Positions 26,877 through 37,413 of a stretch of DNA of 64,000 bases are shown here, piece by piece. The notes under the pieces were generated by a model. That model saw nothing but the letters and a program-made list of their open reading frames with translations, was not told the DNA's origin and made no database searches. A program made the translations under genes and the position numbers. Positions within the stretch are counted from its first letter, which is position 1, and every line of letters starts with the position of its first letter. This DNA comes from Scatophagus argus (taxonomy: Eukaryota; Chordata; Actinopteri; Scatophagidae). The stretch covers positions 12,303,950 to 12,367,949 of the forward strand of contig NC_058502.1 in NCBI RefSeq assembly GCF_020382885.2. Direction: 5' to 3'.

Positions 26877-29011
26877 ATGGATCACACTTTCCTGCCTCGG
26901 TCCATCTGGACCGGTGACAGCAAATTCCTCCAGCATCCAGCGGATCTCTACACCAGTGTGGTCGTTACGCGCGGCATCCCTGCAGGCACCTGCTTCGGGC
27001 CATGTGTGCTCCAGAACACTTTCTACGACACTATCGCCTTCATAGCGCAGAAATCCTGCGACAAGAGAGCTAAATCCTATGTGTTTAGGGTGAGTTGTAC
27101 AGTGCTGTCAGCCATCATGAAGCATGGAAACGAACTTCAGAGAGATGGTCTCTTATGTCAAGTCTAAACAGCTTTTTCTTTATTTAGTTAGTGGATGTGA
27201 GCCAGGAAACCCGCCATTTCATGAGCATTTTCCGGACCATAGATTAATTTGTTCATTCTTTTTTTTCACTTCGGCTGGATTTACAAATTCGACGTGCCTT
27301 TTTCTTTATTTTATGTGACTATATATATATTTTTCTGATACGGCCGTCTTGAGTCCAATCAAAAAATGTTAACACTGGATTAAATGGTTTTAAAGTTTAA
27401 CAGTGAAACCTGCAACATCTAACTAATCAAACATGCCATAATTTGGGCGCTCGAGTAAAATGGCAGTGTTTCCTGTCAACAGGTGGACCCCGAGGCCATG
27501 CGAAACTCTGCGCTCGTGCTGTCCTGGCTGCGGCTCGTGCAGGCTGCGCGCAATGAAGAGGAGCAGAACACGGAGGCCTTTCTGAAAGCGGGTCAGCTGT
27601 ATGTGCGGACCATCCGGGACATCCGACAGGAGGAAGAACTGCTCGTGTGGTACGACCAGGAGCTGTCTCACCTACTGGGCTTCACGGACACGACCAGAGG
27701 ATCAAGTGAAGGTGAGGCAAAGATCTGGAATCTGAGTGCGAAAACACGGACTAGTCCCTCCACAGCTTCATTAGCGTCTTCTATTAAAAATAAACACCAA
27801 ACCGAGTACTTTACTGCAGAATGTCATTGTTTTAATTTGACTTCACTCCGAAATACATGTTATAGCCTATGGATTTATCTAATCATAGTCACACCGTATG
27901 TCTTTTGTCTCTTTCAGAGTTCAGATGTGGAAGATGTAACCAGGTCTTCAAGAACGAGTATCCCTTCCTGGCTCATTGCCGATTCTTGTGTACTCAAGTA
28001 AAGAGTGACACCTGGAGCCGCGAGGTTTACGAGCACAAGCACGTGGAAATTAAGAGACAACACCGAGTGACAGATTTCCACAACATCGCCAGAGATTTGG
28101 AACACAAAAAATCTGTCAGCAACGAGGACGCGGATGTTTCCCCCAAGAGAAGGAAATACGAGGAAACTCTTTATTCCAAAGGGCGAAAAACGGTGCTGTT
28201 GGAAAAAACTAATATTTCAAATGATGACAATATTGCACAGCTGAGTAAGGGCTACGACCAGGCAGCAGGGGATGCATCTCCCTCTGCGGGGAAACTGAAA
28301 ACTGAAAAGATAAAACCGCATCATTTGGAATGTAAGACTGACGCCTTTGCTGAAGCGAGGGAACCCAAAGGGACTTTTAGGCACGGTGGAGACACTGACG
28401 CCCGGTCGGAGACAGGTGAGAGCTCTGGTGTGCACTCAAGCAGCAGCAGCGCATTTTCTCTGGTCCTGTCCAACAGTCAGGGCGAGCAGAAAAGCGCTTT
28501 CTGCAAACCGAGCAAAAGAACTTCTCCCATTGACCCCCAGGTGCACCTCAGCAGCGCTCCGACAACCCCCTCTAGTCGCCTGGAGGAAATGAGCGACACC
28601 TTCAGCTCCAGGAGTCTTACAGGATACAACAATCTGATGGCATCCAACATTTTGAGCGGTGACTTACAGACTGTACCATCCCCAGTTGCATTAAACAATG
28701 CTTTCCACTACGCACCGGAGCACTGGTCCAGGAACATTGGCGTTCAGTTGCAGACGGCATCTTCTCTCACGATCCTTCCGCCGACTTTCACCTCATTCGG
28801 TGTGTCGGTGCAGAACTGGTGCGCCAAGTGCAACCTGTCCTTCCGGATGACCTCCGACCTCGTTTTCCACATGCGCTCTCATCACAAGAAGGAGTTCGCA
28901 GCGGAATCCCAGGTGAGAAGGAGGAGGGAGGAGAAACTCACTTGCCCGATCTGCCACGAATATTTCCGAGAGCGACACCACCTGTCCAGGCACATGACTT
29001 CTCATAACTGA
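26877..29011 (+). CDS. prdm8b: PRDM8-family PR-domain zinc finger protein (ZNF488-type), complete
   Basis: Three coding exons, 26877-27089, 27483-27711 and 27918-29011, join in phase to give 511 residues. The first exon has an AG acceptor four bases before ATG, so transcription starts further upstream. Residues about 10-135 form the PR domain (RSIWTGDSKF, FGPCVLQNTFYD, SYVFRVDPEA, EEELLVWYDQEL). An atypical C2HC finger follows (C151, C154, H167, C172). The long middle is serine-rich, with a basic patch SPKRRKYE that may act as a nuclear signal. The protein ends in two C2H2 fingers (C449, C452, H465, H469/470 and C490, C493, H506, H510), the last reading FRERHHLSRHMTSHN. PRDM8 relatives are nuclear repressors in neural and retinal development, and ZNF488 acts in oligodendrocyte differentiation (family knowledge). 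Neighbours gdf10 and ptpn20 point to the ZNF488 branch, although mammalian ZNF488 lacks the PR domain. PRDM8 proper is the alternative. Confidence 0.93.
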
Positions 29012-31384
29012 GACCAGAAGGGACAACTGAAAACTGTATTTATTTTCTAAACGATGCTCGTATTTAACTGGTTTAGATTCATGATTCACAAAGACTTTGG
29101 TGTAAAACAGTGAATGTAGGTAGCTGTAAAGAAAATAGCAAAACAGGCACACGTGGCCATTACAGTCCTGTCCACTAGATGGCGATAGAGGTACGTGTAA
29201 GCTGATGTCACTGCAGTTTGTTGTCTGTCCTTTAGCCCAGTGTGTTAGGTTGATGATTGTTTTGTGCCTTAAGGAACTCAGGAGGGAAGAAAGACCTCGA
29301 GGATGTGGAGGACAGCTCATGATTGTCATACATGTTTCGACTGAATCCTCTTTATTTATCAGCTTTTTCTTTGCTCTGATTTGTACACGAGATGTGGTTG
29401 GAGTGTGTTTGCACATTCGTTTTGAAATCTAAAATTATGAGAATGAAACAGACGTGTAGAGTATTTTCTTCCATCATCGTGTTGGCTCAAATCATTGAGG
29501 CTGTCAGTTTTTGGGTGCTCCAACAGGCGGCGAATGAGAGCAACTTTCCTCTTTTTTAATACAAATTATTTAGCATCATCAGGCTGTCATCTGTGTCTGC
29601 TTTGTGATTGTACTGTCCTGAATAATACCAAGATAATGTTATTTAAAGAAAGAAATAATTCCTCAGAATCGATGGGAGGAAATCAACATCTTTTTTTTCT
29701 CAGGCTGCTCTGATGCACTATATGAGACAAACATTTCAATGCATCAGCAGAATATATGTTTGTTTCATCATTGTATTTAAAAACATGAGCTTAAACAATA
29801 AGAGTCTGATTTCCAGGCTGCCACTCAACAAAGGAAATCAAGTCCTACTCTAAAAGGTTTCATGGTTATCGTTCATCTACAGTCCTGGATGGAGTCCACT
29901 CAAGCCCACTGCTCTGAATTTGTAATTTATTTATTTTTTTATGTTTCTCCATCAATACCATGTCCCAGGTTAGCCTGCCGACAGACGGAAATGAATAGTC
30001 GTCTCTGTTGCAGGTAAATGAGGCGGGAAGAAGGCATGAAGTTCATGGGAAAGTCAAGCCTGGACCCTGTTCAGTCGGTCTGTAATGCAAGCAGGGATGT
30101 AAACCTGCTCACACTGCTGTTATCTACTTTTATTTGAGCAACATTTGAGTTTTTTTTCCTAATCTATTCATATGATTACACTATCAAACAGTGCCTTCAG
30201 GGAGTTCATCATTACTTTTATGGAAATTAAATTACTACTTAGGCATTTTGCTCTGTTTTACTGGGGTTGACACCTACACAATACATGAAAACAAAACTTT
30301 GGTAGTGAGGACAAATACATGGCAACGTGTTCACAATCTTTCACTCAGTTTTAAATCCTCATTTATCTTTCTGTTGCCCACATAATATTTATCTCTAAAA
30401 TGGACCTCTTGGCAGAGTAAAAGTTCTAAAAGTTATTTGGAAACTGGAAACTGGAAAAATAGGATTTTGAAATAAAATGCACACTGGTCCACATGATTAA
30501 ATAGGTGATTAGGAAGCACGGTGTCACCCTATTAAAGCTATGTCCTAATGAACAGAACTATTAGTTCTCTGAGCTCAGCAACCATGTGAGGACAGAGCCA
30601 TTTCAGCCCAGACACAGAAAATCCTCTGTTGTCTAATAATGGCTGTATTGCTCTCCTTTAATTGAACAGTCATCATGTGGAAAATCAAATATTGTTCTTG
30701 GTTCCCCACTTGGCTCATTTCGCTTTGGCTTTTAGGCTCTGGGCTCTGAACACGAGCCGAGACTACTGTGGTTTTCTCGGCTGGAATTGACCATTGTAAG
30801 TACTCTCCTGTGACTGTGATTGCGGTTGACATGGGGTTCACTTTGTAATAGCAGCCCGTGGGTCCGGACTGTAAAAGGGATCAGTCAGGAAATGAGGAAA
30901 AAAACACGAACCTGGATGTGTTCGTTACAATTGGGCCAGCGTACTTTGAAGCTAAAACATCTATTAATGTAAACATGATTTATAATAACCCTAATTACAG
31001 TCATCATCATGATTTAAATGGAGGTTAGACCCCGTTAAGAGTTCATTCGTAAATAGGCTTGTTGTTGTTGAACATTTCCATTTGTTCAAAATGGAGAAAA
31101 CTGAATCCTGCATTTGGTATTTCAGACATTTCTTGCTCCTGTCACCTGCCTCTCTCCATCATCCTCAAATATGGATTAAAGACAATCTTTTTAGGGTCGT
31201 GATGCTGATTATCATCCCACATCGTCACATGTTGCAGTAGAGCAGCATTACAGTGAATACTCAGGAGCACATCACGCTCACTCTTAAAATTCTCACCAAA
31301 TGTAATTCTCATTATAACCAGTGGTGTAATAAGGTTTATCGCATTTTTATTGCCGATGTAAAATGAGAAATGATAATAATGGAT

Positions 31385-31700
31385 TAATTTGCAAAGTATT
31401 CAGCCTCTTTGGATGTTTTTTTTGTTTTGCAATATTGAGTTAAAAGCAATGTAATGTGGCTTTTTTTTGGCACTGATCAACAGAAAATGTCAAAATAGAT
31501 CTCTACAAATTGATCTAAACTGATCAGAAATATAACATGCAAAATACAAAAACAATTCACACTGTCACAGTTGGTTTTAGACGTCCGTGAATCAAATTTT
31601 GAGTCATATTTGAAGAGAGTCCCCTTTGAGTCATTGCTGTAAGACAATAAAAAATGGTGACTTCCAAAGAGCGTGAAAACTTTTCTTTAATACAGGTGAC
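31385..31700. repeat. Degraded DNA-transposon-like repeat
   Basis: The stretch begins GCAAAGTATTCAGCCTCTTT and continues with TGGATGTTTT, GCACTGATCAACAGAAAATG and CTACAAATTGATCTAAACTG. I recognise this wording from the terminal part of non-autonomous DNA transposons that are widespread in teleosts. No transposase remains. The boundaries are approximate. Confidence 0.5.
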
Positions 31701-32521
31701 TAACAGTTCTTTTTTAGCTCTCCATTGCAAGTCACAAGACTTACAGCATTTATCTCAACTGTCGTAAAACAGTATAAGGGCCCAATCTTTTGTTCCTTCC
31801 CCTCAAGCTGTTTCTAAATGTCTTTGAGACAAAATTACTGTCCAGTCTTGACAAACTTCAGAGCATTCTGTGGTTGCAAACAGATGTGGTAGTCTGTGCC
31901 AACTTTTTCAGACTCAAAGCAAAAACAACCACAGAGTAATGGGTTGATAATCAAAAGGTTCCCTCTGTCATTTCACTGTCAGTTTGACATACTGTTTATG
32001 CACCACATGGGTCACCTTCTTCCTCCTGTGAATGCAAATGACAAGAGGTTGAATTAAAGTGGTTGAGATCTTCTGTCTGTAACCATCCGTTTAAGAAAAA
32101 AGGCTATTGAGGAGAACATCCTGAACAGGGGCGGAGGGGTTGGGCAGTGCAGAAAAGGGGAAGTGCACCGTGTTTTGAAGTTCAAGTGGCTGACGTTCTA
32201 ATAGGTGCGTGCCTGCTTCCTTCATCAACCATTAACCCACGGCAACTGCATCGGTCATATTACTTGCTGGACAGCAGACGTCTAAGCCTTTGGTGTGGGG
32301 TAATAATGGGTTCAAGGGGCTTTAGGGGAATGTTGACTATCTCTGAGTGGAACCTTCCTGCTTTTGTGCTAAGTTATTTTGGAACAGAGGTGCCCTTTTA
32401 GGTTTATTTGACAAAAAAAGATCTCGCCCTAGGAATCAAACATTGTACGCAGTAAAGACCAAGAATAACACAAGTGTATGAAACAATAATATTCCAGGAG
32501 GAGCACTGGATTAAATTACTT

Positions 32522-32527
32522 TTTATT
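32522..32527 (-). promoter_or_regulatory. Candidate polyadenylation signal for gdf10
   Basis: TTTATT on the plus strand reads AATAAA on the minus strand, 0.9 kb past the gdf10 stop codon. It is the best-placed canonical signal that I saw. Confidence 0.45.
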
Positions 32528-33426
32528 CTAACATATAGAAGGCTACCTTTTCATAATTTAAACAATACACATGTACAAAACACCATCTTGTCTAAAATAC
32601 TGTAATGCATAACCTAGTAGCCATGACAAATTATTTTTTAACACACATTCAAAATAGAAAAATATTTCTGGTTTTAATATAACATTCTTGAAGTGTTTTG
32701 AGGGGGGTTGGTGGGTGTAAATGAATTCCAGATGCTCTCTACAATCCATTGGATATTTCCTTTTTAAGATATACAGAGCAAGAACGTACAATAACCTTCC
32801 TGTCTTGCAAACAAATTAATGTTGCATGAATGTACAATGTGGCGTATGATTAGCTTAAAAGTAAGAACAGCTGTACACAGCATGTAAAAAAGGAGAAATA
32901 TGTTTCGTAATCTCTTTAATCTGTATGTGACTGTGTAAGCTGCCTGATGACACACTGATAAAGTCTTTTCTTTATAGCCTTTGTGTCCAAAGAAAACATG
33001 AACATAAACTCATTGTGAGCTGTTTGAAAAACAAGCAAGTTTTTAGATAAAAGGAAAACATCCCTTAATTGCTCCTGACATGACCATGACATCCTCAATA
33101 TGATCTCAAACACAGAATCAAAACAACAGGCCTTCTTGGACATGTGGAGCCCTGACTTTACATGTGTGACTCTGTTCCTCTCACTAAGGCAGACATCAGA
33201 CAGTGTGTCTCTTCAAGTCTGCTGCCGCAGGACAGAAGAGATGGAAGTGATTTCTCTACAGCCTATGTTCCTCGAGGAATAATGACGGACGGCCAAAGTG
33301 ACTTTGTTTCTCAGTATTAAGAAACCACTTAACAAACAGAGATGTGGTTCTGTCTCCATTAGTCCTGTTTTCTGTTTCTCTCCGCAGCCACCCTGTTTTG
33401 TCCTCTGCCCCCTTGCCCCCCCCTCC

Positions 33427-36344
33427 CTATCTGCAGGAGCAGGACTGGACGGACATATTGGGGTAAATCTTGAGCACTGGGTTTCTGGATTCATCCTGGT
33501 AGAGCACTGCCAAGGGACTCATTTTTTCTGGGACACAGCAAGGCTCAGGAACGCCAGGGATGATTCCTACGGCTCGGACTATACTCTGAATGGTGGCGTG
33601 GTTAGTTGGCCTCGCCACCTGGGAGAGTTTGAGTGGAGGAAAGTCGTGCAAAGAAGGAAATCAACACAAAAAGAGAAAATAAATTCAACACTATAGTTAC
33701 TCAATATGACATTGCATTGCATTTTGCAAACAAATTAGATGATGTGGAGTGAATTAGGGGTTTGTGCTCCTACCTTTGGCATGGGAAATCCACATGTCCC
33801 AGCGCAGTAGTAGGCATCAAAGGCCTTGGGCGCTATGACCCACTCGCTCCAGCCAATGTCTGCAAAATCCACTCTGAGGTTCCTCCTGGAGCAGCCTCTG
33901 TGCTGGTTGTCCCCCCACTGCCTCCTCCTGGCCTTTCTCATGGTTTGTTCATCAAAACTCAGAATAGGTGACTGAAAGTTTGTGCTCCCTTTGTGCTTTT
34001 TTCCATGCTTTCCCTCATGCCTCCGCTCATGCTTTCGTCCATCACCGATACTCAGCATGCGACTGTCTTTGACCTTTTTGTCAGCTGGGTCATCAGGTTT
34101 GAGTCCTTGTGATGTTCCTTCTCCCTCTTTGAGAACCTGAGGTTCTTCTTTATTGTCAGCTCCTCCACTTTTCTGCACTCCGGCTTCCTCATGGCTTTTT
34201 CTTTTCTTTTCCTTCTTTCCCGATTTAGGCTTGGGTTTGAGTGCCAGGTACCAAGTGCTCTCCCACAGGTCATCCTTCCTGTATCCATCAGGCCTGTACT
34301 CAACCTCAGGCAGCTCATTGTTCTGAATGGGGTCAGAGAGCAGAGTTGCTTCCCTTCTCACGCGTCCTTTTGACTCTGGTGAGGAGATGGGTCTGTGCAG
34401 GAGTTGAGAGGACTGGGAGGAATGTGTGGGATCTCCTCCTTCACTGAAAGGGTCATATCTCTGTAGGCTTGCAGCCACACTGTTGGGCTCTGCCAAAGCC
34501 TGGTCATCAGCATACAGTAACAGGTAGGGCAAGCTGCCAGCAGACAGCACCTCCTCTGGTTTCCTCTGGTACTGCCTTAAATCCAACTCCACTGACATCA
34601 GGAGATGACCCTTGTTCTGTGCCTCCTTTATGACCTGGGTCATATCTTTCATCTGCCACACCCCTCTCCTGTGGGGGTGGAAGGTCACATTGCCTAGAAA
34701 TGACCCCATTGACCCAGATCTGACCTCTGACCCCGAGGAGACAGAGCGAAGAAGCAGGCTGATGGACGGAGAAGGTTGGATGGCTGAGGAAGGACAGGCT
34801 GGGCTTTTGAAGCGTTTACAGAACCAGGGTTTTTGATGAGGGTGCCGATCAAGCAGGAAGTGGAATGTGGCAGAAAGGATGACCTCTGAGTCCTGCAGGG
34901 TTGTAAGGTTTAGTCGGTACACTGTCCTGTCGTCAGAGGAGTCTGCAAAGACAATCAATCAGTCAGTGTCAGACATTCAGGTGAACAACCTGACAATTCA
35001 AGATTTTCCACCAATACCTGAGATAAAAGATAAATATACAGAGAAACCACTGGCTGCTTTACTGGTGCTTTGAGTTTCTTGAAGTTGAGTTTAAGAGGAG
35101 CCAGGCTTTGGGGACCTGGCTGGCAGGGATGGAGGGGGGTGGGCAGAGAGCGACATATTCCTGATGAACATTAGCTTCAACAGCAGAGTTATTGTTCATT
35201 GTGTAAGAGTTCAGCGGAAGTATGGACTGACTCAAGAGATATACATTACCTCGGATTCAGCCTGCATATGGAAATGCTTACCTCAGTTTCTTTAAAAGCT
35301 TCCCCTTAAGCCTAATACAACCAGCACTGTCTGCCCAGACACCAACACATAATCAACTGTTTTAACAGATCTTATATTGTTGTGAAAACTTTCTTACATC
35401 TCTCCTTGGATTACACTCAACCTCTGCAGTAAAAATACACTCGTGTTATGATATGCCATCTGAGAGCTATGTGGGATATAAATGTATATGAGTTGTGTTT
35501 ATAAAAACAGCATCAAACAGCGGGGACAGACTGCGCTTTAAGCCCCGTTGACTCTCAGACGTGGAGTCACATATGTCCTGTAGCCACAACAGGAACACAG
35601 GAGCCACCACAATGCCCCTCTGCAGCGCGTAACTGCCGCTGAGGTTTTACTGTATTGAAGCTGGGTTTTGTTCGCAGGGAATCGCATGCATTCTAGCGCA
35701 TATCGCGCGTCTGTCTGCGCGTAATTGATCAGACACTCCGCAGAAGGGGCACACAGCTGCTGCTGCCACAAACACAGTGTGCCCACAGAAACATTTAAAT
35801 GCATTCTCAGACTGTTCCAAAACAATCCTACCTATTTAGAGCGTCTGTGCGAGCCACTCAGCCGCATTGAGCGCATGGACTTTTAATAGCCATCCATGGA
35901 GAAGATCAGGGGGAGCTTTCTGACTATTTCTCTGCTTTTACAGGAGCACAAATGTTTTATTTTATTTCTTTTGGGTTCTATGATGAAATCTGAGCTGTTG
36001 TATTTGAGCGCTTTTGGAGGAGGCGGTACCTGTGGAGGCACACTTGCACACTGGTGGAAGGTTATTCAATGTATTTACACACCTTTGGTAGCTCTGAAAC
36101 TCCTGACAGTGTTTCCCTCTCGTAGGCGGTTTTCCCTGTTGTATTTCTCATACAGCTTGGACATATGCTGGGAAACCATATCCTGATCCCGGCCATCTGA
36201 GGAGGGGTCCGACAGAGACTGGAGAGAGCTACTGTCCTGTGCGCTCTCAGAGACCCCTTTCATGGTCCTACTTGACGCAGCACCCAGGAAACAGTTTAAC
36301 ATCAATAGGAACAGGTGCGACGAAATCATACTTAAAGCTGCCAT
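33427..36344 (-). CDS. gdf10: Growth differentiation factor 10 (BMP3/GDF10 family), complete
   Basis: Three exons on the minus strand, 36344-36083, 34942-33774 and 33618-33427, join in phase to give 540 residues. An in-frame TAA sits directly before the ATG, which fixes the start. Residues 1 to about 22 form a signal peptide. The propeptide has [39 protein letters not shown] and RVRR (281-284). The likely maturation site is ARRR at 425-428. The mature domain has the seven family cysteines from C438 to C539 ([49 protein letters not shown] at the end). Known family role: a secreted TGF-beta superfamily ligand that modulates BMP/activin-type signalling. CSRR before the first conserved block, GIIPG, the NELP motif and the neighbour ptpn20 favour GDF10 over BMP3. 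A basic stretch (about 388-405, [15 protein letters not shown]) before the cleavage site looks longer than in mammals and could bind heparan sulfate (inference). Confidence 0.93.
34943..36082 (-). other. gdf10 intron 1 (1.1 kb)
   Basis: This is a phase 1 intron between the signal/early-propeptide exon and the main exon. No repeat or coding signal is apparent in it. Confidence 0.7.
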
Positions 36345-37048
36345 TTAAGTGCTGAAACTGATACAAAATCCAAGAGGCAAACAGTGCAGAAAAAAATGTC
36401 CAAAACCATCCAAGGTGAACTTAAAGACGAGCCAAAGCAATCCAGACTAAAAAGACTGTGCGTAAATGTTCCACCTCTCCTCTCCCTTTGCGCGTGGTGC
36501 TCGGTGAACCGTCTCAATCCTCTGTGTGAGACTGTGTGGGACGTGGATGCTGAATCCGGGCAACAGTTGGAACTGCTACTTTTACACTTGCGTCTGTGTG
36601 ACCGCCAGAGGCTTGAGGGGGTTATACTGGAGCAGCGAGAGGTGCTGACGTATACTCCTGTCAGCCAACGAGGTCTCTGCAGAGCACGAAGCCAGAAGTG
36701 GAGGTCATGATGCTGACCCCCGCCCCCTCTATTTGATTATCTTGATGATGATGATGATGCCTTCCTTATGTTGTTTTCCATCGGTGGAGTAATAACATTG
36801 ATCCAGCACTCATTTGTTTAGCGCTGGCCAGACAAAGCCACCGTTGAAACTCAACAAATTGTGTGTTTTTTTTCTTTGCAGGCAAAGTAATTCTACCTCA
36901 CAATTTCCAGCCCACCACATTATTTCCAGTAACTCCTTTTGACATGCTCTCAGTCACACATAATTAGCATAGAAACACCTACAATAATAGTCTGACCAAC
37001 CACCCAAGGGCTATTGTTAGCGACAGTGATCGCATTTTGTACAGTGTT

Positions 37049-37065
37049 GTGTGTGTGTGTGTGTG
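37049..37065. repeat. (GT)n microsatellite
   Basis: A short GT array that runs into a GAGAGA stretch. Confidence 0.85.
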
Positions 37066-37386
37066 AGAGAGAGAGTTTAGAGTGAAAGGCTGGAGTGTAG
37101 CTGTGAGGTGAGAGTCTTTCAGGAGGCTTATTGCGTTTTTAATCACGGCAAACAGAACTTGATCTCGGCAGGGATTGACGGTTTTAAACTCGGTCTAGTT
37201 TTGTCTCTATAGTTTGTATGTATTTTTGGATGTGTGTGTGTGTGTGCGCACAGGAGTTGTTTCCAGTGTGTGTGTGTCTCTGGTGTCTGGAGCTCTGTAC
37301 CAACAATGCTTGTTTTGTGGAAGTGGTGGTCTCCAGCAGAGAGGCTGTAACTAGCTGGGCCTCTCGGGTCACTCTTTGCCACTATC

Positions 37387-37413
37387 CACACACACACACA
37401 CACACACACACAC
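37387..37413. repeat. (CA)n microsatellite
   Basis: A pure CA array of about 27 bp. Confidence 0.94.

Larger units (their letters stand above)
29012..33426. other. Convergent spacer between prdm8b and gdf10
   Basis: The segment holds the 3' untranslated regions of both genes and no further coding signal. The prdm8b 3' UTR on the plus strand could end near AATAAA at 30471-30476, but this is uncertain. About 31385-31700 is a worn transposon-like repeat. About 32520-33426 is probably the gdf10 3' UTR. Confidence 0.55.

Noticed and set aside
28793..29416. A 207-codon minus-strand open frame
   Set aside because: It is the antisense shadow of the prdm8b zinc-finger exon and its 3' UTR.
33298..33696. 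A 132-codon plus-strand open frame
   Set aside because: It is antisense to the gdf10 last exon.
33427..36344. BMP3 as the identity of the TGF-beta gene
   Set aside because: The mature domains are similar, but CSRR, GIIPG, the propeptide NELP motif and the ptpn20 neighbour fit GDF10 better.
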